Assembly (NCBI GenBank): GCA_035552595.1
Contig: DASZKZ010000050.1
Span: 1-18,213 of the forward strand
From: Aeolococcus sp035552595
Lineage (GTDB): Bacteria; Chloroflexota; Dormibacteria; Aeolococcales; Aeolococcaceae
Direction: 5' to 3'
DNA length: 18,213 bases
This document shows, in pieces, positions 1 to 6,484 of the stretch (position 1 is its first letter; each line of letters opens with the position of its first letter). A program made the translations under genes and the position numbers. The notes under the pieces are model-generated. The model saw only the letters and a program-made list of their open reading frames with translations. It was not told the origin of the DNA and did no database searches.

Positions 1-1
1 C

Positions 2-727
2 CCCCCGTTTCAACCTGTCGATGACCTCAGCTTCCGCCGCATCCCGGCCGACACCGACCCGACCCTGCTGCGCCCCAGCCACCCGAGCCCGATCCGGCGA
101 CCCGGGCTCATCGACCTCAACGTGGTGCACCCCGCGCAGCGGCTCGCCGAGCTGGCCGCGCAGGGCATCATCGGTGGGGTCACCGATCACCACCTGGCCA
201 TGCTGGGCGCCATCAAATCACTTGTGCCCATGGTCACTGAGATGGGACCGGCGATGGCCGCCGACGCGCGGGAGGCCGGCGCCGGCCTGGTCATGCTCGT
301 TCCGCTGTGCCCCGCGTGTCACCAGGCTGTCGGGCTGCTGGCGCGGGTCATCGAGCGCGACGGCATCCCGACGGTGACGGTCACCGGCGCCCGCGACATC
401 ACCGAACGCGTGCGGCCGCCGCGGGCCGCATGGCTCAACTACCCGCTCGGCTTCTCTCTCGGCCGGCCCAACCTGCCCGATGAGCAGCGGGCCATCTGCC
501 TCGAGGTTCTGCAGCTCGCCGCGTCGGCCACCAGCCCCGGCGAGATCATCGCGCTGGACCACGCGTGGCCCGACCCTGATTGGGACGTCCAGGTGGTGCA
601 GCAGTACCGCGATGAGGCCGACACCGTGAGGTCGCAGCGGAGCCACGAGTTCACCGAGGCCGGTGTGCATTTCGCCGCGGCGGAGGTGGCGACGGTGGAG
701 GCGATGAGCCGCGACGGCGCCCTGTAG
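2..727 (+). CDS. Glycine/sarcosine/betaine reductase selenoprotein B-family protein, Sec-less (5' end outside window)
   Basis: The reading frame is open from the first bases of the window, so the N-terminus lies upstream; 241 residues are visible. The fragment begins with a PVDDLSFRRIP segment, then ITDHH-like (GVTDHHLAMLGAIK, about residues 59-72) and a LVPLCPACHQ segment with a CxxC pair (about residues 103 and 106), followed by a conserved ERVRPPRAAWLNYPLG stretch. I recognise this as the widespread group named after GrdB/PrdB, the selenoprotein subunits of glycine and proline reductases. No in-frame TGA is present, so no selenocysteine is visible here; the CxxC is the only obvious redox motif. 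In anaerobes the family reduces glycine derivatives, but the role of the aerobic Sec-free relatives is unclear. It converges on the malate synthase gene, 41 bases away, and may belong to an operon to the left. Family call fairly sure; function unknown. Confidence 0.72.
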   Translation, partial: PPFQPVDDLSFRRIPADTDPTLLRPSHPSPIRRPGLIDLNVVHPAQRLAELAAQGIIGGVTDHHLAMLGAIKSLVPMVTEMGPAMAADAREAGAGLVMLVPLCPACHQAVGLLARVIERDGIPTVTVTGARDITERVRPPRAAWLNYPLGFSLGRPNLPDEQRAICLEVLQLAASATSPGEIIALDHAWPDPDWDVQVVQQYRDEADTVRSQRSHEFTEAGVHFAAAEVATVEAMSRDGAL

Positions 728-752
728 GGGTGAGGCGCGAATGCAACCCGCA

Positions 753-765
753 CGGCGTCCCGCCG
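753..765. terminator. Small hairpin between convergent genes
   Basis: CGGCG-TCC-CGCCG forms a perfect 5-bp stem in the 41-bp gap between the two convergent genes. It has no T-tract on either strand, so it is at best a weak bidirectional terminator. I see nothing else in this gap. Confidence 0.25.
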
Positions 766-768
766 CGG

Positions 769-2352
769 TCAGGGAAGGAGCGCGTAGGCCCGCAGCGTCA
801 GGAAGTCCGGTAGCTGCTGGTCGTCGAGCAGCGCGTCGAAGAGAGATCGCGCTGTCTCGAGCAGCTTGACGCGACCGTCGTCGTCGTCCAGCTCCGCGCG
901 GATCGCGTCGACCTCCTCCTTCTCGACCCGGGTGAGCAACTCGCGGCTGACCACGTCGCCATCGCTGAGCATGACGCCGCGGTGCAGCCATTGCCAGAGC
1001 TGGGTGCGCGCGATCTCGGCGGTGGCGACGTCCTCCATGAGGTTGTGGATCGCGACAGCGCCGCTGCCGCCGAGCCAGGCGCTGAGGTAGCGAAGGGCGA
1101 CGCCGACGTTGTTGCGCAACCCCTCGGCGGTGACCTCGTGTCCCGCCGACTGGAGGTCGAGCAACTGCGCAGCGCTGACGCGGACATCGTCACGGGTGCG
1201 GTCGAGCTGGTTGGGCTTGCCGCCGAGAACTGTGTCGAACTCAGCCATCGCGACTGGTACGAGGTCGGGGTGCGCGACCCAGGTGCCGTCGAAGCCGTCA
1301 CCGGCCTCACGCTGCTTGTCGTTGCGCACAGCGGCAAGCGCGGTCTCGTTCACCGCGGCGTCGCGGCGGCTGGGGATGAACGCCGCCATGCCGCCGATGG
1401 CATGCGCACCACGACCGTGACACGTGCTCACCAGCAGCTCCGTGTACGCCCGCATGAACGGCACTGTCATGGTCAGTTGACGGCGGTCGGGCAGGATGCT
1501 GCCGTTCCGCGCCGCAAACGTCTTCACCGCACTGAACAGGTAATCCCAACGGCCGGCGTTCAAACCGGCGGAGTGGGTGCGCAGCTCGTAGAGGATCTCC
1601 TCCATCTCGAACGCCGCCGGCAGCGTCTCGATCAGCACGGTGGCGCGGATGGAACCCTGCGCCAACGCCAGCGTCTGCTCCGCGTCATCGAAGATGTCGT
1701 TCCACAACCGCGCCTCGAGGTGGCTCTGCATCTTGGGCAGGTAGAAGTACGGGTTGCTCCCCATCTCCTGCAGAGCCCGCCCGTTGTGGAACGCGAACAG
1801 CCCGAAGTCGAACAGGCTCGCCGAGATCGGTGCGCCGTCCACGAGGAGGTGCTTCTCGAGGAGGTGCCAGCCGCGGGGGCGCACCAACAGCGTGGCCACC
1901 GTGTCGTTGAGGTGATACTCGCGGCCGTCCGGGTTGCGGAAGGCCAGGGTGCGGCGGACAGCCTCGCGCAGGTTGGCCTGGCCCTCGACCATGTTCTCCC
2001 AGGTCGGGGAGTTGGCGTCCTCGAAGTCGGCCATGTAGCCGGTGGCGCCGGAGTTCAGCGCATTGATGAGCATCTTGCCGTCGGTCGGGCCGGTGATCTC
2101 GACGCGGCGGTTGCGCAGGTCGGCGGGGGCCGGCGCCACCATCCAGTCGGCAGAGCGAACGTCAGCCGTCTCGGCCAGGAAGTCGAGCGACTCACCGGCG
2201 TCGATGCGCGACTGCCTCTGCGCGCGGGCGCGGAGCAGGTCTTCGCGGACCGGGTTGAAGCGGCGGTGCAGCTTCTCGATGAACTCCACGGCCGGCTCGG
2301 TGAGAACGATGTCGGTGGCAAGTGCGCGCGTCCCGGGTCCCTGCGTGGTCAG
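769..2352 (-). CDS. aceB: Malate synthase A
   Basis: Condenses glyoxylate with acetyl-CoA to malate and CoA in the cytoplasm. Numbered from the chosen start (527 aa, usual for the A isoform): ITGPT 87-91, DFEDANSPTW 109-118, VRPRGWH 157-163, the family signature HSAGLNAGRWDYLF around 260-273, and the NLMEDVATAEI catalytic-aspartate region 437-447 (Asp441). The start is unclear. A CTG at 2352-2350 overlaps the TGA of the upstream dehydrogenase and has GAGG 8 nt before it; it gives a normal-length N-terminus. The first standard start is GTG at 2289-2287 (506 aa), which would remove about 21 residues before the LHRRF segment that homologues normally keep. It is the second gene of an operon with the aldehyde dehydrogenase. 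No isocitrate lyase is in the window, so the glyoxylate may come from the local pathway. Identity very sure, start not. Confidence 0.93.
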   Translation of the reverse strand: MTTQGPGTRALATDIVLTEPAVEFIEKLHRRFNPVREDLLRARAQRQSRIDAGESLDFLAETADVRSADWMVAPAPADLRNRRVEITGPTDGKMLINALNSGATGYMADFEDANSPTWENMVEGQANLREAVRRTLAFRNPDGREYHLNDTVATLLVRPRGWHLLEKHLLVDGAPISASLFDFGLFAFHNGRALQEMGSNPYFYLPKMQSHLEARLWNDIFDDAEQTLALAQGSIRATVLIETLPAAFEMEEILYELRTHSAGLNAGRWDYLFSAVKTFAARNGSILPDRRQLTMTVPFMRAYTELLVSTCHGRGAHAIGGMAAFIPSRRDAAVNETALAAVRNDKQREAGDGFDGTWVAHPDLVPVAMAEFDTVLGGKPNQLDRTRDDVRVSAAQLLDLQSAGHEVTAEGLRNNVGVALRYLSAWLGGSGAVAIHNLMEDVATAEIARTQLWQWLHRGVMLSDGDVVSRELLTRVEKEEVDAIRAELDDDDGRVKLLETARSLFDALLDDQQLPDFLTLRAYALLP

Positions 2353-3818
2353 ATCCGCAGCCTCGCGCCGCCGGCGTTGACGGTGACCACGTGGCGCTCC
2401 GTGAAGTTTTCCACCGACCAGCGGCCGAACCGCCCCCACCCGCTGTCCTTGATGCCGCCGATCGGCATCACCGGCTCGGCGTACATGGTCGGACCGTTGA
2501 CGTTGACAACGCCCGCCTCGACACGCCTGCCCAACTCGAGGCCGCGACCCAGGTCGCCGCACATGATCGAGGCGGTGAGCCCGTACGAGGTGCCATTGGC
2601 GACGCGCATCGCGCTCTCCACATCCGCCGCGGGTTCGACGATGACCACAGGCGCGAAGGCCTCCTCGCAGTGCAGCGGCGATCCCAGCTGGACACCGGTG
2701 AGGACGGTCGCCTCCATGCACGGCCCGTGGAAGTTGCCGCCGGCGGCGACGGTCGCGCCCTGCTCGCGAGCCGACGCCAGCCGCGCCTTCGCCTTCTCCA
2801 CGGCGGTGGCGTTGATGAGGGGTCCCAATGTGGACGCCGGGTCGCTCGGGTCGCCGACCGTCAGGGTGCGCGCCTTGGCGGCGAAGCGCTCGAGAAACTC
2901 GTCGTACACCGGCGCCTCGACGATGACCTTGCGGGTGTTCATGCAGATCTGGCCCTGGTGGAAGAAGGCCGCGAACGCGGCCGTCTCGACGGCGTTCTCG
3001 AGGTTGGCGTCGGCGAGCACGATCATCGGGTTGAACCCGCCGAGCTCGAGGACGATCTTCTTGATGTGATGGGCAGCGCGCTCGGCGAGGTGACGTCCCA
3101 CCGCGGTCGAGCCGGTGAAGTTGATGCAGCGCACCTCGGGACGCTCGAAGAATTCGTCCGCCAGATGCGCAGCCCCGCCTGCGGGGTGGGTCAGCACGCT
3201 GCACACCCCGGCGGGGAAGCCCGCCTCCTCGAGGATCTCTGCGATCACCAGGCCGGCGGCGACGGGCGCCTCCTCGGACGGCTTGAGCACGACGGTGTTG
3301 CCGCACGCCAGCGGCGGAGCCACGGTGCGCCACGCCAGGTTGAAGGCGCCGTTCCACGGGGTGAAGCCGGCGATCACACCGACAGGCTGCTTGAACGCGT
3401 AACACGTGGTGTCGGGCGCCTCGACCGCGATGATCTCGCCGCCGAGGTCGTACGGCCACTGTGCGGCCTGGCGGAGGAACCCCGCCGACCACTGCACCTG
3501 GAATGCCGCGAACTTCATCACCGCCCCGGTTTCCGCGGCGAGGAGCGCGATGAGCTCGGGCGCTCGGCGCTCGACGATGTCGGCGGCGTTGAGGAACAGC
3601 CGCTGGCGCTCGCGCGGTCCGGTCGCCGACCACGAGGGGAAGGCTGCGACGGCTGCGTCGACGGCAACCCGGGCGTCCTCGCGGGTGGACGCCGGAACGC
3701 GGGCGAAGACACGGCCGGTGAAGGGCTCGAGGTCATCGAACCAGTTGTCACCGGAGGCGCCGGTCCACTTCCCCGCGACGTACTGCTGACGGCGTGGGAC
3801 GTCGACGATGCCCGTCAT
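2349..3818 (-). CDS. NAD(P)-dependent aldehyde dehydrogenase
   Basis: Oxidises an aldehyde to the carboxylic acid with NAD(P)+. At 489 aa it has the full ALDH-superfamily architecture: Rossmann domain with TPWNGAFN (Asn156), LKPSEEAP (Lys179), FTGSTAVG 234-241, general-base Glu258 in LELGG, nucleophile Cys292 in FHQGQICMN, and the EEAFAP motif near 385-390. The usual LELGGKNP reads LELGGFNP here. Overall it resembles the benzaldehyde/salicylaldehyde/vanillin dehydrogenase branch, but the substrate cannot be assigned. The ATG at 3818 is preceded by GGTGAG. Its stop overlaps the proposed CTG start of malate synthase, indicating one transcript. It is divergent from the TrmB-type regulator and shares a 112-bp control region holding a palindrome, so it is a likely target of that regulator. 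It could feed an acid into the same pathway as the (+) operon. Confidence 0.93.
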   Translation of the reverse strand: MTGIVDVPRRQQYVAGKWTGASGDNWFDDLEPFTGRVFARVPASTREDARVAVDAAVAAFPSWSATGPRERQRLFLNAADIVERRAPELIALLAAETGAVMKFAAFQVQWSAGFLRQAAQWPYDLGGEIIAVEAPDTTCYAFKQPVGVIAGFTPWNGAFNLAWRTVAPPLACGNTVVLKPSEEAPVAAGLVIAEILEEAGFPAGVCSVLTHPAGGAAHLADEFFERPEVRCINFTGSTAVGRHLAERAAHHIKKIVLELGGFNPMIVLADANLENAVETAAFAAFFHQGQICMNTRKVIVEAPVYDEFLERFAAKARTLTVGDPSDPASTLGPLINATAVEKAKARLASAREQGATVAAGGNFHGPCMEATVLTGVQLGSPLHCEEAFAPVVIVEPAADVESAMRVANGTSYGLTASIMCGDLGRGLELGRRVEAGVVNVNGPTMYAEPVMPIGGIKDSGWGRFGRWSVENFTERHVVTVNAGGARLRI

Positions 3819-3862
3819 CGGCTCACCGTAACACAGGCAGGCGTGTGCTAGAGTGGCTTAGG

Positions 3863-3878
3863 CACTACGGACGTAGTG
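3863..3878. promoter_or_regulatory. Candidate operator: perfect 7-2-7 inverted repeat
   Basis: CACTACG-GA-CGTAGTG is a perfect 7-bp inverted repeat with a 2-bp spacer. It sits in the divergent region, 45 bp upstream of the dehydrogenase start and 52 bp upstream of the regulator start. A TAGAGT (3849-3854) fits the loose actinobacterial -10 pattern TANNNT on the + strand, but I see no convincing -35. If that -10 is used, the repeat would cover the early transcribed region, as expected for repression. The most likely binder is the adjacent TrmB-family protein; this is inference. Confidence 0.5.
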
Positions 3879-3891
3879 ACTGCAGGAGCAC

Positions 3892-3919
3892 ACCGGCTTG
3901 CGGGGCCGGTCCTGACCGG
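3892..3919 (+). promoter_or_regulatory. Overlapping, mutually exclusive hairpins in the regulator leader
   Basis: ACCGGC (3892-3897) can pair with GCCGGT (3905-3910). CCGGTC (3906-3911) can pair instead with GACCGG (3914-3919). The arms share 3906-3910, so only one stem can form at a time. The second stem abuts the GGGGTG ribosome-binding sequence in front of the ATG at 3931, but its 2-nt loop is too tight for RNA without opening a pair. It may simply be DNA dyad symmetry. Confidence 0.3.
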
Positions 3920-3930
3920 GGTGAACAGGC

Positions 3931-4791
3931 ATGGCCAACCGTCTCGAGGTGATCGCGAATCGCCTGACCCAGCTGGGATTCTCCCAGTACGAGGCGCGCA
4001 CGTACCTCGGCCTGCTGACCGCCGAGTCGGCCACCGGTTACTCCATCGCCAACGCCACCGGTGTGCCCCAGCCCAAGGTGTACGAAACGCTGCGCCGGCT
4101 CGTCGAACGCGGCGCTGCGGTGCGCACCGGGGACAACCCCGGCCGCTACAGCGCCGTGGCGCCCGACACGCTCCTGCATGGCCTCGAGCAGGACTTTGCG
4201 GGCCGCGTGGAGGCAGTGCGTCGCGACCTCGAGACGCTGCCCAGCCGCGCCACCGTGCCGGAGCTGATGTCGGTTCACCGCGTTGAGTCCTTTCCTGCCG
4301 CGGTCGAGCGCGCCAACGCGGCGATCGCCGGGGCGCGGACGCGCGTGTATCTCAGCGGCCGCCGCGACGAGCTGACCGACCTTGGCGACGCGGTGGCCCA
4401 GGCGACAGGCGCGGGAGCCGAGTTCGTGCTCGTGCACTTCGGCAAGCTGCCGTTCGCCACGCCGCGGGGAACGGTGGTGCGGCATGCCAGCACCGACGGT
4501 GCCCTGTACCGGCAGCGACGCGCCCGCCACCTCGCCGTCGTCGTCGACTCGGCATGGTGTCTCTGGGGCGTGGCCAAGGACGGCAAGCAGTGGGACATCC
4601 TCATCAGCGACGCGCCCCTGCTGGCCGGCCTCGTCAAGGCCTATATCCGTCATGACCTCTTCGTGCAACGCATCTTCGCGGACTTCCCGGCCGAGCTCGA
4701 GGAGCGCTACGGCTCGGGCCTGCTCGAGCTCGCCAGCCTCTCCGCCACGGTCGGCCCCGCCGTCGACGAACCCCGGGAAGGCGCCGGTTGA
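3931..4791 (+). CDS. TrmB-family transcriptional regulator
   Basis: A 286-residue cytoplasmic DNA-binding regulator. Residues 8-70 form the typical TrmB winged helix: LTQLGFSQYEARTYLGLL, then GYSIANATGVPQPKVYETLRRL as the recognition region, then an RYSAV wing. A helical linker (about 83-105) leads to a C-terminal effector-binding domain (about 110-260) with a run of beta strands (RVYLSG, EFVLVHFG, AVVVDSAWCLWGV). The ATG at 3931 follows GGGGTG by 7 nt. It is the first gene of the (+) catabolic operon and divergent from the aldehyde dehydrogenase. TrmB proteins usually sense sugars, but many family members in catabolic clusters respond to other ligands; here the local substrate is the natural candidate. 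It probably controls both divergent operons and itself through the palindrome at 3863-3878. Confidence 0.85.
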   Translation: MANRLEVIANRLTQLGFSQYEARTYLGLLTAESATGYSIANATGVPQPKVYETLRRLVERGAAVRTGDNPGRYSAVAPDTLLHGLEQDFAGRVEAVRRDLETLPSRATVPELMSVHRVESFPAAVERANAAIAGARTRVYLSGRRDELTDLGDAVAQATGAGAEFVLVHFGKLPFATPRGTVVRHASTDGALYRQRRARHLAVVVDSAWCLWGVAKDGKQWDILISDAPLLAGLVKAYIRHDLFVQRIFADFPAELEERYGSGLLELASLSATVGPAVDEPREGAG

Positions 4792-4840
4792 CGGCGAACT
4801 CACGCCGACGGCAGCGCGCCGGCACACGCAGCGCGCACTG

Positions 4841-5713
4841 ATGCGCAGGATCGACCTGCACTGCTACCCGGGGACCCGCGAGTGGATCGCCTCGCAGGGC
4901 CCGTTCGCCGAGGCTCTCGGCGCGTACTGGAAGCACGAGTGGGCGGAGAAGCTGGAGGCCGAGGTGGCCGCTGACTTCCGCACCGCCGGCGTCCAGGCGG
5001 TGCTGGTGGCATTCGACATCGAGTCCGTGGTGGGTGCGCCGCCGTGCACCAGCGAGTACGTCGCCGGGATGCGCGACCGCAACGCCGACACCATCCTCCA
5101 GGCATGGGGGGCCGTCGACCCACACAAGGGAGGGGCGGCGATCGACGAGGCGGTGCGCGCGGTGCGTGAGCAGCACGTGCTCGGCTTCCACTTCCACCCG
5201 ATCATGGGTCGCTACTCCGTCGACGACCCCGCGCTGCGACCACTGTTCGACACCATCGCCGAGCTCGACGTGCCGGTCATGGTCGATGTCGGCACCACCG
5301 GGATGGGCGCGGGGCTGCCCGGCGCACTGGGGTCGCGCCTTCGCCACGCCCACCCGATGTGCGTCGACGAGCTGGCCGCCACCTTCCCGCAGCTGACCAT
5401 TGTCGCCGCTCATCCGGGGTGGCCCTGGGTCGACGAGATGACCGCCGTCGCACTGCACAAGGGCAACGTGTTCTGGGAGCTGTCGGGCTGGGCTCCCAAG
5501 TACTTCCCGGACAGCCTCAAGCGCGACATCCGCGGGCGGCTGCGCGACAAGGTGATGTTCGGCAGCGACTACCCGAGCCTGCCGTACGAGCGGATCTTCC
5601 GGGAGTGGGACGAGCTCGGCTACTCCGACGAGGTGATGTCCGGCGTCTTCCACGCCAACGCGGAGCGCGTGCTCGGGCTGCAGCCGGCCACGCGCGCCGA
5701 GCGTGCCGGGTGA
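4841..5713 (+). CDS. Amidohydrolase-2 family protein with altered metal site (HCY in place of HxH)
   Basis: A 290-aa TIM-barrel protein of the amidohydrolase-2/ACMSD group, which contains metal-dependent decarboxylases and hydrolases acting on aromatic or muconate-type acids. Visible motifs: N-terminal IDLHCYPGT (His7; the second His of HxH is Tyr9), GFHFHP (115-120), VMVDVGTTG (Asp149 where relatives often have His), VAAHPGWPW (His191) and FGSDYP (Asp243). Thus one barrel-end His and Asp are kept but two usual metal ligands are replaced, so metal content and chemistry are uncertain. The ATG at 4841 was chosen because the family's IDLHC segment starts three residues in; no clear Shine-Dalgarno precedes it, and 49 nt separate it from the regulator. 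The short gap contains a direct repeat gcagcgcgc (4811-4819 and 4828-4836). The stop overlaps the SDR start. Family sure, reaction unknown. Confidence 0.83.
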   Translation: MRRIDLHCYPGTREWIASQGPFAEALGAYWKHEWAEKLEAEVAADFRTAGVQAVLVAFDIESVVGAPPCTSEYVAGMRDRNADTILQAWGAVDPHKGGAAIDEAVRAVREQHVLGFHFHPIMGRYSVDDPALRPLFDTIAELDVPVMVDVGTTGMGAGLPGALGSRLRHAHPMCVDELAATFPQLTIVAAHPGWPWVDEMTAVALHKGNVFWELSGWAPKYFPDSLKRDIRGRLRDKVMFGSDYPSLPYERIFREWDELGYSDEVMSGVFHANAERVLGLQPATRAERAG

Positions 5714-6480
5714 GCGCCGCCGGCGCACGCCCCGTCGCACTTGTCACGGGGGCGGCGCGCGGGATCGGCCGCAGCACGGCGCTGGCGTGCGCACGCGAGG
5801 GATTCGACGTGGTGCTCAACTTCAGTCGGAGCCGCGAGGCGACCGAGGCCGTTGCGCAGGAGGTGACGGCCACAGGAGCGCGCGCCGAGGTCTGCTGTGC
5901 CGACGTCGCCGACGAGGGTGCGGTGCGCGCCATGCTCGACATGGTCGGTGAGAGGTTCGGGCGCCTGGACGCGTTGGTCAACAACGCCGGCACCACCGTA
6001 TCGACGCCGCCCTCGGACCTCGAGGGGCTGAGCATGGACGATTGGGACCGCGTCTTCGCCGTGAACGTGCGCGGCACCTTCCAGGTGACCCGCGCGGCGG
6101 TGCCGTTGCTGCGCGAGGGGCCGCAGGCAGCCGTGGTGAACCTCGCCAGCATCGTGGGCCTGCGGCCCGGCCCGCAGCCGTTCCCATACGCGGCGAGCAA
6201 GGCGGCGATCGTCAACCTCACCTGCACCCTGGCGGGGGCGCTCGGGCCGGCCATCCGCGTCAACGCGGTGGCGCCGGGTTGGATGGTGGGCGACTGGATG
6301 GAGCACGCACTCGGCGACAATTACGAACGGCTGATGGAACGACGCGCCCGCATGACCCCGCTGGGACGCTGTGTCACTCCTGACGAGGTGGCGGTGACCA
6401 TCCTCAGCCTGCTCATCAGCAACCCCTTCGTCACCGGTGAGGTCGTCGTCATCGACGGCGGCTTCAGCGCCACCACGTAG
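5710..6480 (+). CDS. Short-chain dehydrogenase/reductase (SDR)
   Basis: A classical SDR of 256 aa that transfers hydride between NAD(P)H and a carbonyl/alcohol pair. It has the cofactor motif TGAARGIG (13-20), NNAG (91-94), Asn119 in FAVNVRGTF, Ser147 in VVNLAS, and catalytic Tyr160/Lys164 in YAASK, with the C-terminal VVIDGGFSATT typical of 3-oxoacyl-ACP-reductase-like members. The GTG start overlaps the TGA of the amidohydrolase by four bases (GTGA), indicating translational coupling. It sits between an amidohydrolase and an aryl-acid ligase, so the substrate is probably a hydroxy or dihydrodiol intermediate of the same pathway. A role in fatty-acid synthesis is less likely because no ACP or FAS gene is near. 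Fold sure, substrate not known. Confidence 0.9.
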   Translation: MSAAGARPVALVTGAARGIGRSTALACAREGFDVVLNFSRSREATEAVAQEVTATGARAEVCCADVADEGAVRAMLDMVGERFGRLDALVNNAGTTVSTPPSDLEGLSMDDWDRVFAVNVRGTFQVTRAAVPLLREGPQAAVVNLASIVGLRPGPQPFPYAASKAAIVNLTCTLAGALGPAIRVNAVAPGWMVGDWMEHALGDNYERLMERRARMTPLGRCVTPDEVAVTILSLLISNPFVTGEVVVIDGGFSATT

Positions 6481-6484
6481 AGCG

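Noticed and set aside
982..3069. Long open frame of 695 codons on the + strand opposite malate synthase and the aldehyde dehydrogenase
   Set aside because: It is antisense to two clear enzymes, has low-complexity Arg/Ala/Val-rich composition and no recognisable domain; long antisense frames are expected at this GC content.
2353..3633. N-terminal extension of the malate synthase frame through the dehydrogenase gene
   Set aside because: The frame stays open only by chance; the translated extension is Arg/Gly-rich and unlike any protein, whereas the dehydrogenase in the other frame is intact.
2322..3851. Open frame of 509 codons on the + strand opposite the aldehyde dehydrogenase
   Set aside because: Shadow of the dehydrogenase gene; no family motif and composition typical of GC-rich antisense.
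3865..4827. Open frame of 320 codons on the minus strand opposite the regulator
   Set aside because: Antisense of the TrmB-type gene, which has clear winged-helix motifs; it would also span the control region.
4811..4836. Direct repeat gcagcgcgc before the first amidohydrolase as an operator or slippage site
   Set aside because: Short, built on the self-complementary gcgcgc, and common in DNA of this composition.
4634..5740. Open frame of 368 codons on the minus strand opposite the first amidohydrolase
   Set aside because: Shadow frame with repetitive His/Arg/Val composition and no motif.
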